DNA from: Billgrantia tianxiuensis
GTDB lineage: Bacteria; Pseudomonadota; Gammaproteobacteria; Pseudomonadales; Halomonadaceae
Length of the DNA stretch: 64,000 nucleotides
Assembly: GCF_009834345.1 (NCBI RefSeq)
Contig: NZ_CP035042.1
Span: 4,588,001-4,652,000, forward strand
Direction: 5' to 3'
The first letter of the stretch is position 1, and each line of letters starts with the position of its first letter. The notes beneath the pieces are model-generated. The model worked only from the letters and a program-made list of their open reading frames with translations, was not told the origin of the DNA and did not search any database. Shown piece after piece: positions 56,394 to 64,000 of the stretch. Position numbers and translations under genes: made by a program.

Positions 56394-56730
56394 CTCATTG
56401 CAGCGCTATATGGATAGACTTTGGTCTAGCAACCAACCGCGACACTCCCCCTGCCATCGTGCCGTTCCGGCGCGACTTTGCCTTGCAATACAGGCACATC
56501 TATTTGTCCATTTTCTTAATTAAACGTAACCGATAACCAGCGCCGCCGTCTGCGAGCCGCTACCCTAGCCAAGGCAGACTATCGATTCCGGTCATGCCTG
56601 CATGCTAGCTTGTCGATGTTTGCCGATCGGTCAACCCGGCGATCCCGGAGTCCGTGGCGCTTCCGGACGCGCCGCTTCGGCATGGCTCTTCTCTTTGCTG
56701 CACACTACAAGACCCATAAGGGAGCACGAC
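56394..56730. promoter_or_regulatory. Upstream region of second TRAP operon
   Basis: 337 non-coding bases. TTGGT (56421-56425) and ACCAA (56432-56436) recur here but 6 bases apart, unlike the strict N3 sites before the first operon. A CCGATCGG palindrome is at 56623-56630. AAGGGAG at 56718-56724 is the dctP ribosome site. No other feature recognised. Confidence 0.4.
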
Positions 56731-57834
56731 ATGAAGATGAAGACGAAATTCGCACTCTCCGGCCTGGCTGCCGGCATCGCTCTGGCGGCCTTCGCTACCA
56801 CCGCCCAGGCCCAGGAGCGGTGGACCATGACCACGACCTGGCCGGACAACCTGGACCTGATCCAGATCGATCGCCACTGGGTGGAGCTGGTCAACAAGCT
56901 GGCTGGCGATGAACTTCAGATCGAATTCCGCGCCGGCGGCACGCTGATGCCCGGCACCGAGGTGTTCGACGCCACCGAGACCGGCAGCATCGAAGCCGCT
57001 GGTGACTGGCCGGGCTACTGGGCAGGACGCAGTTCGGCGTTCTCTCCCCTCGCTGCCACGCCCAGCCTGTTCAATGGCGTCGACTACCTGAACTGGATCC
57101 AGCAGTGGGGGGGCTTCGAGCTTTACCAGGAAGTCTACGGCCAGTACAACATGGTCTACCTGCCCTACGGCATTACCAACAACGAGTCCGGCTTCATGGG
57201 CCGCACCCCCATCGAGAGCCTGGCCGACCTGGACGGCAAGCGTCTGCGCCTTTCAGGGCGTGACCAGGGCCGTGTACTGGAGCGCCTGGGTGGTTCGCAG
57301 GTGACCCTTTCCGGCGGCGAGATCTACCAGGCCGTCGAACGTGGCGTCGTCGACGGCGCCGAGTTCTCTACCCCCGGGGTGGACTACAATGCCGGCTTCG
57401 CCGAGGTGGTCGAATACTGGGCAACGCCCGGCTGGCACCAATCTGCCAGCGTGTTCGGCGTGATGATCAACAAGGATGCCTGGGACGCGCTCTCCGAGGA
57501 GACCCAGGAGAAGCTGAGAATCGCCGCCGACGCCACCCTGGCCTGGTCGCTCGCCTGGTCCGAGCGCCAATCGACCGAGGGCACCGTCAAGTTCCAGGAA
57601 GCCGGCGTGGAAATCTCCACCTATGGCGAGGAGGACATGGCGCGCATCCAGGAGGTGACCAACGAAGTGATCGTGGAAGGCGCTTGTGAAGATCCAATGC
57701 ACGCCAAGGTCTACCATTCCATGATCAGCTACCTGCAGCACTACGCCAACTGGCGCGATGTCTCCGTGCCCTACAACATGAGCCGCAGCTTCGAAAACCT
57801 GCCGTCTCTGGAAGAGATCGAAGCCTGTCTGTAA
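56731..57834 (+). CDS. TRAP solute-binding protein, TakP-like
   Basis: 367-residue DctP receptor with a signal peptide (GIALAAFATTAQA-QERWTM). It has the substrate Arg in KRLRLSG, GGEIYQAVERGVVDGAEFSTPGVD and PGWHQ, the same TakP-type features as the first operon's receptor, to which it is a distant paralogue. Intact frame. The ligand is probably a small carboxylate or 2-oxo acid. Confidence 0.9.
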   Translation: MKMKTKFALSGLAAGIALAAFATTAQAQERWTMTTTWPDNLDLIQIDRHWVELVNKLAGDELQIEFRAGGTLMPGTEVFDATETGSIEAAGDWPGYWAGRSSAFSPLAATPSLFNGVDYLNWIQQWGGFELYQEVYGQYNMVYLPYGITNNESGFMGRTPIESLADLDGKRLRLSGRDQGRVLERLGGSQVTLSGGEIYQAVERGVVDGAEFSTPGVDYNAGFAEVVEYWATPGWHQSASVFGVMINKDAWDALSEETQEKLRIAADATLAWSLAWSERQSTEGTVKFQEAGVEISTYGEEDMARIQEVTNEVIVEGACEDPMHAKVYHSMISYLQHYANWRDVSVPYNMSRSFENLPSLEEIEACL

Positions 57835-57845
57835 GGCTGTCCTAC

Positions 57846-57872
57846 CCGCCCCGGCCACTGGCGCCGGGGCGG
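57846..57872 (+). other. Intercistronic hairpin after second dctP
   Basis: Arms CCGCCCCGGC and GCCGGGGCGG (10 bases) with a 7-base loop, between dctP and dctQ. Same placement as the hairpins after tctC and the first dctP. Confidence 0.6.
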
Positions 57873-57901
57873 CATTCGTTCCGACCTCGGAGACTTGATC
57901 C

Positions 57902-58401
57902 ATGAATGCGATTGCCAAGGCGATCGACACGCTCAACGAGGTGTTCGGGCGGGTCATTGCGCCGCTGATCGCCGTCATCACCCTGGTGGTGCTCTACGAT
58001 ATCGCCCTGCGCCTGTTCACCGGGCGACCCAGTGATTGGGCCTTCGACATCACCAAGATGCTGTTCGGTGCTCATTTCATGCTGATGGCCGCCTACGCGC
58101 TGCGCCATCATGCCCACGTCGAGGTCGATGTGCTCAAGCGCCTGCTGTCGCGCAGGAAGCAGGCAGTACTCGAACTGCTCGGCTACCTGATCTTCTTCGT
58201 GCCGTTCATCTGGATGCTGGTAACGCTGGGCTGGAGCTTCTTCATGCGCTCCTACAGCCGCGGCGAGACCACCTACGGCATCGTCTCGATACCCGTTTAC
58301 CCGATCAAGGGCGTGATCGTTCTGGCGGCGGTGCTGATCCTGCTGCAGGCCATCGCCATCGTCATTCGCGCCGTTCGGCAGCTCCGGAGGAAGCCGCATG
58401 A
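57902..58401 (+). CDS. TRAP small membrane subunit (frameshifted near end)
   Basis: DctQ-type subunit, about 166 residues after repair, four hydrophobic helices (GRVIAPLIAVITLVVLYDIAL, MLFGAHFMLMAAYAL, LLGYLIFFVPFIWMLVTLG, GVIVLAAVLILLQAIAIVI). As written the frame runs on into dctM with nonsense. One missing base at about 58375-58392 would give ...LREEAA-stop at 58399-58401, overlapping the dctM start in ATGA as expected. GGAGA precedes ATG 57902. Confidence 0.8.
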
Positions 58402-59730
58402 ACCTGAGCCCGGAAATGCTGACCCTGGTGATGTTCGGCGGCCTGCTGGTCGGGTTGTTCATGGGCCATCCGCTGGCCTTCGTACTGGGTGGCGTGGCGG
58501 TGATAGGCGCCTATCTCGGCCCCGGCCCCCGCGTGCTCGGCACCATCATCAACAACATCTACGGCAACGCCATGGACAACTACGTCCTGGTGGCCATCCC
58601 ACTGTTCGTGCTGATGGCGCGCTTCCTCAACGACTCGGGGTCACCGAGAAGATGTTCGAGGCGATGCGCCTGCTGTTGGCCAACCTGCGCGGCGGCCTGG
58701 CGCTGACCGTGGTCATCGTCTCGGTGCTGCTCGCCGCCACCACCGGCATCGTCGGCGCCTCCATCGCGGTGATGGGCATGATCGCACTCGCGCCGATGCT
58801 CAAGTATGGCTACAACAAGGAACTCAGTACCGGCGTGATCATGGCCAGCGGCTGCCTGGGCATCCTGATTCCGCCCAGCATCATGCTGATCCTGATGGCC
58901 AGCTATTCGCCGGTGTCGGTGGGGGCGCTGTTCGCCGGCGCACTGGTGCCGGGGCTGTTGCTGGGCGCCATGTATGCCCTCTACGTGCTGCTGATCTGCC
59001 TGGTCAAGCCGAGTTATGGGCCGCCGGTGCCCGCCGAGGAGCGTGCCGAGACCTCGACCGGTCAACTGCTGATCATGCTGGCCAAGTACGTACTGCCGCC
59101 GATGGCACTGATCCTCGGCGTGCTGGGGGCGCTGTTCACCGGCATCGCCACCGCCACCGAAGCCTCGGCCATTGGTGTGGGCATCGCCTTCCTGCTGTTC
59201 CTGATCTTCGGCGACCGCAAGCTCACCACCTGCTTCAGGACACTGATCGATGCCAGCAAGACCACCACCATGGTGATGCTGGTGCTGGTCGGTGCCACCG
59301 CCTTCACCGGGGTGTTCTCCCGCGGCGGAGGCATGACGGTGATCAGCGAACTGGTCATGGCCATGCCGGGCGGCACCACCGGAGCGCTGATTCTGATGCT
59401 GTTCCTGGTCTTCGTGCTGGGGATGTTCCTCGACTGGACCGGCATCGTGCTGCTCAGCTTCCCGATCATGCTGCCGATCGTCAATCAGATGGGCGTGGAC
59501 GTGCTGTGGTTCGTGGTGATGGTGGCGGTGGTGCTGCAGACCTCCTTCCTCACGCCGCCGTTCGGTTATGCGCTGTTCTACCTGAAGGGCGTGGCACCCA
59601 AGGGGTCGAGATCATCGACCTTTACAAGGCGGTGATCCCGTTCTGCGCGCTGATCGTACTGGCCTGCCTGTTGATGGCCTTCTTCCCGGTGCTGGTCACC
59701 GGCCTGCCGTCGATCATGCTCGGCTACTAG
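58398..59730 (+). CDS. TRAP large membrane subunit (two frameshifts)
   Basis: DctM-type permease, about 444 residues after repair. ATG 58398 has GGAGG upstream and reads MNLSPEMLTLVMFGGLLVGLFMGHPLAFVLGG. Breaks at GGGG 58637-58640 (FLNDSG then VTEKMFEAMRLL) and GGGG 59602-59605 (VAPKG then VEIIDLYKAVIPF); each needs one base. Family blocks ATTGIVGASIAVMGMIAL and CLGILIPPSIMLILM are intact. A terminator follows. Confidence 0.87.
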
Positions 59731-59751
59731 ACGCCGCTCCTTCGGTGCTTC

Positions 59752-59788
59752 ATGCGCTCGTATCCCCAGGATACGGGCGCATTTCTTG
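59752..59788 (+). terminator. Intrinsic terminator after second TRAP operon
   Basis: Stem ATGCGC/GCGCAT plus CGTATCC/GGATACG with one internal mismatch and loop CCA, followed by TTTCTT. Good intrinsic terminator 21 bases after the dctM stop. Confidence 0.7.
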
Positions 59789-59901
59789 ATGCCGGTCAGC
59801 GCTCACCGGCTGCAGTGGCACGCGCCAACTGGTATCATTTCCACCCGTCATCGCCTCGCATTTTACTGCGCTGTCACATCGGCCAGTGAAGGAGTCCCCG
59901 T

Positions 59902-61577
59902 TTGTTTCGTTCCGCTATCACCGGCCTTTCCTCCGTGCATCGCCGCTTGAGTCCCTGGACGCTGCTGATCCTGACGGTGGCGCTCTTCGTTGCCCTGCCA
60001 GTGATCGTGGTGCTCGCTCACATTCTGATGCCGACCCAAGGCGTCTGGCAGCACTTGGCCAGTACGGTGCTGGGCCGCTACCTGGGCAATACGTTTTACC
60101 TCTCCGTCACGGTGGGGCTAGGCACCATGGTGATCGGTACCGGTACCGCCTGGTTGGTGGTGATGTGCCGCTTTCCGGGGCGGCGCATCTTCGAATGGGC
60201 GCTGCTGCTGCCGCTAGCCGTTCCGACCTATGTGATCGCCTACGCCTATACTGACTTCCTGCAATATGCGGGGCCCTTACAGAGCTGGTTGCGCGAGATC
60301 TTCGACTGGAGCCGCGGCGATTACTACTTTCCCAACATTCGCTCGCTGGGCGGTGCCGCCACGCTGATCACCCTGGTGCTGTACCCCTATGTCTACCTGC
60401 TGGCCAGGGCCGCCTTTCTGGAGCAGTCGGTGTGCGTACTCGACGTCGGCCGCACGCTGGGGCGCGGCCCGTGGAACCTGTTCGCCACGGTCGCCGTACC
60501 GTTGGCCCGCCCGGCCATCGTCGGCGGCGTCTCGCTGGTGCTGATGGAAACGCTCAATGAGTTCGGTGCGGTACAGTTCTTCGGTGTCGACACCTTCACG
60601 ACCGGCATCTATCGCACCTGGTTCGGCCTGGCGAGCAGGTGGCCGCCGCCCAGCTTGCCGCCTGCCTGCTGCTCTTCGTCATCGTGCTGGTGCTGCTGGA
60701 GCGTTGGTCACGCGGCAAGCGCAAGTATTTCCATACCACCAACCGCTATCAGCAGCTGCCCGAGTTCCAGTTGCACGGCTGGCGCGCCGCAGCAGCCTTC
60801 GCTGCCTGCGGCCTGCCAGTATTGATCGGTTTCCTGATTCCCAGCGGACTGCTGGGCCAGATGGCCATCACCAGAGGCGATGCGCTGTTTGGCACTCGCT
60901 TTCTCGATTTCACCTGGAACAGCCTGGTACTGGCCGTCATCGCTTCGCTGATTGCGGTTGGCCTGGCCGTGATCCTGAGCTACGGCGTGCGCCTGCACGA
61001 CAGCCCGCTGACGCGCATCGCCACGCGGATCGCCTCGATGGGCTATGCCATTCCCGGCTCGGTGGTCGCGGTGGGCATCCTGATCCCCTTCGCCTGGCTC
61101 GACAATACGCTCAACACCTGGCTTCACGCCCACTACGGCAAGATCGTCGGCCTCATTTTCAGCGGCACGGCCTTCATCCTGGTCTACGCCTACGTGGTGC
61201 GCTTCCTCGCGGTCTCCTTCAATACCGTGGAAGCGAGCCTGGGCAAGGTGACGCCGAGCATGGACGCGGCCTCGCGCACCCTGGGCCAGACCCCTGCCGG
61301 CACCCTCAAGCGGGTGCATACGCCGATCATGCGTGGCAGCCTGATCGCCGCCGGCATCTTGGTGTTCGTCGATGTGATGAAGGAACTGCCGGCGACCATC
61401 ATCCTGCGCCCCTTCAATTTCGATACGCTGGCGGTCAGGGCCTACAGCCTGGCCTCGGACGAGAGGCTCGCCGAGGCTTCGACGGCATCGCTTGCCATCG
61501 TCGCCGTCGGCATCATTCCGGTGGTCCTGCTGAGCATGGCCATGCGCCGTTCGCGTCCCGGCTCAGGGAGCCGTTGA
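59902..61577 (+). CDS. fbpB: Iron(III) ABC transporter permease (frameshifted)
   Basis: Two-domain FbpB-type permease, about 558 residues after repair, twelve helices. TTG start at 59902 with AAGGAG upstream. The first half reads to GIYRTWFGL; after one base near 60626-60634 it resumes as EQVAAAQLAACLLLF. Both halves carry EAA-like loops (DVGRTLGRGPWNLFATVAVPLARPAI; DAASRTLGQTPAGTLKRVHTPIMRGS) for ATPase contact. Its 3' end overlaps the convergent ATPase gene by 15 bases. Confidence 0.88.
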
Positions 61578-62681
61578 GGGAAAGACGAAGACCTGCGACA
61601 GGTCGAGGTGGATGTCGATCCGCTGCCCCTCGGCGGGCAGGAATACGCCTGGCACACGAGCATGCAGGTGGGCTTCGCTGCCGTCTTCGCCGTGAGCGCA
61701 GATGTGCAGCAGACTGCTGCGGCCCAGCAGCTTGGCCATGATCACGTGACTGTAGCGATGCTCAGGTGCCGGATCGAAGTGCTCGGTGATACGCAGCGCC
61801 TCGGGACGGATCATCACCTGCGCCTGGCTCCCCTCGGGCAGCCAACTGGCCTCCACCGGCCCCACCGGGGTCATCACCCTGCCGCCCCGCACTTCGCCCT
61901 GCAGCTCGTTGACCTCGCCGAAGAAGGCCACGACGAAAGGATCGCTAGGGGCGCAGTAGAGTTCCCTAGGCGTTCCCATCTGGACGATGCGCCCTTCACG
62001 CATCAAGGCGATGCGGTCGGCCATGAACATGGCCTCTTCAGGATCGTGGGTCACCAGCAGCGTGGCGGCGCCGACCTTCTTTAGCACGTGCAGGGTGTCG
62101 TCGCGGATCCGGTCACGCAAACGCGCATCGAGGCTGGAGAAAGGCTCGTCGAGCAGCATCAGCTGGGGGGCCGGCGCCAGCGCACGGGCCAGTGCCACGC
62201 GTTGCTGCTGCCCACCGGACAGCATGTGCGGGTAGCTTTCGGCATACACCGCCATACCCAACTGATCAAGCAGGGTCAGGGCGCGCTCGCGACGCTGTCG
62301 CGTCGGCTCGCCCTTCAGCCCGAAGGTGACGTTCTCGATCACCGTGAGGTGAGGAAACAGCGCGGAATCCTGAAAGGCCAGGCCGACGTTGCGCTTTTCC
62401 GGCGGCACATGACGCCCCTTGGGCACAGCGATCTCGCCGCCATTGAGGCTCACGCGCCCCTGCTGCAGCACCTCGAGCCCGGCTGCGATGCGCAGCAGCG
62501 TGGTCTTGCCACAGCCTGAGGGGCCAAGCAGGCAGACGACCTCGCCGGGCGCTACCTCGAGGTCGACGCCGCGAACGGCGGCAAGGCTACCAAAAGTGTG
62601 ATGCACGCCCTCCATGGTCAGCGCCGAGGCCTGACGATAGGGAGCATGTCCGACTTCCATGGGCTTCGATTGGCTAGTCAT
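61563..62681 (-). CDS. fbpC: Iron(III) ABC transporter ATPase
   Basis: 372-residue ABC ATPase. Walker A GPSGCGKTT, Q-loop AFQDSALFPH, signature LSGGQQQR, Walker B LMLLDEPFSSLD and H-loop THD are complete. A C-terminal TOBE-like regulatory domain follows (from about residue 270). It is convergent with fbpB and divergent from fbpA rather than in a simple fbpABC operon. Confidence 0.88.
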   Translation of the reverse strand: MTSQSKPMEVGHAPYRQASALTMEGVHHTFGSLAAVRGVDLEVAPGEVVCLLGPSGCGKTTLLRIAAGLEVLQQGRVSLNGGEIAVPKGRHVPPEKRNVGLAFQDSALFPHLTVIENVTFGLKGEPTRQRRERALTLLDQLGMAVYAESYPHMLSGGQQQRVALARALAPAPQLMLLDEPFSSLDARLRDRIRDDTLHVLKKVGAATLLVTHDPEEAMFMADRIALMREGRIVQMGTPRELYCAPSDPFVVAFFGEVNELQGEVRGGRVMTPVGPVEASWLPEGSQAQVMIRPEALRITEHFDPAPEHRYSHVIMAKLLGRSSLLHICAHGEDGSEAHLHARVPGVFLPAEGQRIDIHLDLSQVFVFPSTAP

Positions 62682-62936
62682 AAATCAGGCGACTTGGTCA
62701 GGGGAAGGCATAGGCATCATCCTACCCGAAATGTCCAGCAAATGCGTTTGGAATTGCCTCGCATTCGCTATCATTTCCACATTTTCTTGCTCCGAGTCAG
62801 GTCCGCGGCACGCCCTGTGTGTTGGGCGTCAGGAGCAGGCTTGACGCTTTCACCGTAAAACGCTTCAATAGCGCTCAACGTAATGCAACGTATTATCATT
62901 AAATTTGCACGTCCCACCCGCTCGCGAGGATAAACC
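62682..62936. promoter_or_regulatory. Divergent fbpC / fbpA promoter with Fur-like hexamers
   Basis: Non-coding 255 bases. ATTATC-ATTAAA (62892-62903) reads as two adjacent Fur-type hexamers on the minus strand (consensus GATAAT units) about 35 bases before the fbpA ATG; a third hexamer is not clear. TGCAA and TTGCA flank it. Iron-dependent Fur control of both genes is likely from context but only partly supported by sequence. Confidence 0.4.
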
Positions 62937-63965
62937 ATGGTGCACCGTAATCGTCTCGTCGCTCCGCTGGCCGCCATGCTGGCCGGTTCGGCTTTTGCCA
63001 CTACCGCAGTCGCCAACGAAGTCAACCTCTACTCGGCGCGTCATTACGATGTCGACGAGCAGCTCTACCAGGCATTCACCGAGCAGACCGGGATCAAGGT
63101 CAACCTGCTGGAGGGCGATTCCGACCAGTTGATCGAGCGCATCCAGCGCGAAGGCGTGGCCAGCCCTGCCGACGTGATGATCACCGTCGACGCCGGACGC
63201 CTGTGGCGCGCCGAGCAGGACGGCATCTTCCAGGGCATCGAATCCGACGTCCTGGCGGAGCGTCTGCCGGACGCCATGCGTCACCCGGAGGGCAAGTGGT
63301 TCGGCTTCAGCCAGCGCGTGCGGGCCATCTTCTACAACCCCGAGAACGTCGACCCCAGCGAGATCACCTCCTATGAGGATCTGACCGATCCGCGCTGGGA
63401 GGGCGAGATCTGCATCCGCTCATCGAACAACATCTACAACCAGTCACTGCTGGCTTCGATGATCGATCACCATGGTGCCGAGGGAGCCGAGGAGTGGGCC
63501 CAGGGCATCGTCAACAACCTGGCACGCCAGCCCGAGGGTGGCGACACCGACCAGATCAAGGCAGTGGCTGCCGGCGAGTGCGACCTGGCCGTCGCCAACC
63601 ACTACTACTACGTGCGCCTGATCAACTCCGACGACGCAGCCGATCGTGAAGTGGCCGAGAAGGTCGGTATCCTGTTCCCCAATCAGGACGATCGTGGCAT
63701 CCACGTCAACGTCGGTGGTGCTGGCGTCGTGGCGACATCGCCGAACCGCGAGAACGCTATCCGCTTCCTCGAATTCCTGGCCTCCGACGAAGCCCAGGAG
63801 ATCTTTGCCGCCGGCAACTACGAGTATCCGGTGGTGGAAGGCGTGAACATGGACGATACCCTGGAGTCCTGGGGCGAGCTGAAGAAGGACGAAATCAACG
63901 TCAGCATCCTGGGTGAGAACAACCCGGAAGCGATTCGGATCTTCGATCGCGTCGGCTGGCGCTAA
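62937..63965 (+). CDS. fbpA: Iron(III)-binding periplasmic protein
   Basis: 342-residue ferric-binding protein. Signal peptide (LAAMLAGSAFATTAVA-NEVNLYSARHYDVDEQ). The mature start NLYSARHY with a Tyr-rich region and VANHYYYVRL near residue 222 (adjacent tyrosines that ligate Fe3+) identify FbpA/FutA. GAGGA precedes the ATG. Delivers Fe(III) to FbpB-FbpC. Confidence 0.92.
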   Translation: MVHRNRLVAPLAAMLAGSAFATTAVANEVNLYSARHYDVDEQLYQAFTEQTGIKVNLLEGDSDQLIERIQREGVASPADVMITVDAGRLWRAEQDGIFQGIESDVLAERLPDAMRHPEGKWFGFSQRVRAIFYNPENVDPSEITSYEDLTDPRWEGEICIRSSNNIYNQSLLASMIDHHGAEGAEEWAQGIVNNLARQPEGGDTDQIKAVAAGECDLAVANHYYYVRLINSDDAADREVAEKVGILFPNQDDRGIHVNVGGAGVVATSPNRENAIRFLEFLASDEAQEIFAAGNYEYPVVEGVNMDDTLESWGELKKDEINVSILGENNPEAIRIFDRVGWR

Positions 63966-64000
63966 GCCTCGGCCACAAGCCCGAGCAGAAAACGCCACCG

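Noticed and set aside
56421..56436. Fourth GntR site before the second TRAP operon
   Set aside because: TTGGT and ACCAA are present but separated by 6 bases rather than 3.
57902..59635. 577-codon fused DctQ-DctM protein
   Set aside because: Natural DctQM fusions exist, but here the middle section is nonsense, dctM has its own ATG with GGAGG, and two single-base losses explain the run-through.

Overview
This window is high-GC, gene-dense chromosomal DNA from a gammaproteobacterium, most likely Halomonas or a close relative (Halomonadaceae). The inference rests on gene content and protein style: a pca/qui aromatic-acid cluster with a tripartite tricarboxylate transporter, a NapEFDABC nitrate reductase operon, a FabY-type ketosynthase, two adjacent DctP-type TRAP systems, GlnE, TmcA and PepD. 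No marker gene such as rRNA is present, so the genus call is an inference.

Layout. 1-11230: protocatechuate branch of the beta-ketoadipate pathway (pcaH, pcaQ, an MFS permease, pcaDC fusion, pcaF, pcaJ, pcaI, pcaB and an IclR regulator of the PcaR/PcaU type). This cluster is interrupted by a lower-GC Abi_2/AbiF-like HEPN gene (3505-4506), preceded by about 250 bases of non-coding DNA rich in inverted repeats. 11299-16751: a second IclR regulator, an AEC permease, a KstD-like flavoprotein, a TIM-barrel isomerase/dehydratase-like protein and a DMT permease; this looks like an uncharacterised catabolic module. 16776-23810: hydroaromatic (shikimate/quinate) catabolism, with a catabolic shikimate dehydrogenase, two-domain 3-dehydroshikimate dehydratase QuiC, TctCBA and a HAD phosphatase. 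23823-28909: nap operon. 29018-52889: mostly housekeeping genes (aroQ, glnE, dgkA, dacB, an SMR pump, a TrmB-like methyltransferase, fabY, coaD, fdx, a MATE pump, an atoE-like permease, a thioesterase, small lipoproteins, HIT, a NicO-type Ni/Co exporter with DUF1007, dps, pfpI, pepD, tmcA). 53220-59730: two TRAP operons. 59902-63965: Fbp-type iron(III) ABC transporter.

How the genes fit together. Shikimate-type compounds would be imported (TctCBA is the candidate), oxidised by the dehydrogenase, dehydrated by QuiC to protocatechuate, ring-cleaved by PcaGH and processed by PcaB, PcaDC, PcaIJ and PcaF to succinyl-CoA and acetyl-CoA. Repeated GTTCG-N5-CGAAC palindromes at the pcaI, pcaB/pcaR and quiC/tctC promoters suggest one IclR regulon. 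A perfect ATAACC-N4-GGTTAT box between pcaQ and pcaH fits PcaQ control of pcaHG.

Quality caveat. At least eleven otherwise conserved genes contain breaks, and all fourteen breaks I could infer are explained by one missing base, mostly in runs of C or G. I read these as sequencing or assembly errors rather than pseudogenes. Spans are given across the whole gene and marked as frameshifted. No tRNA, rRNA, CRISPR array, insertion sequence or prophage was recognised.
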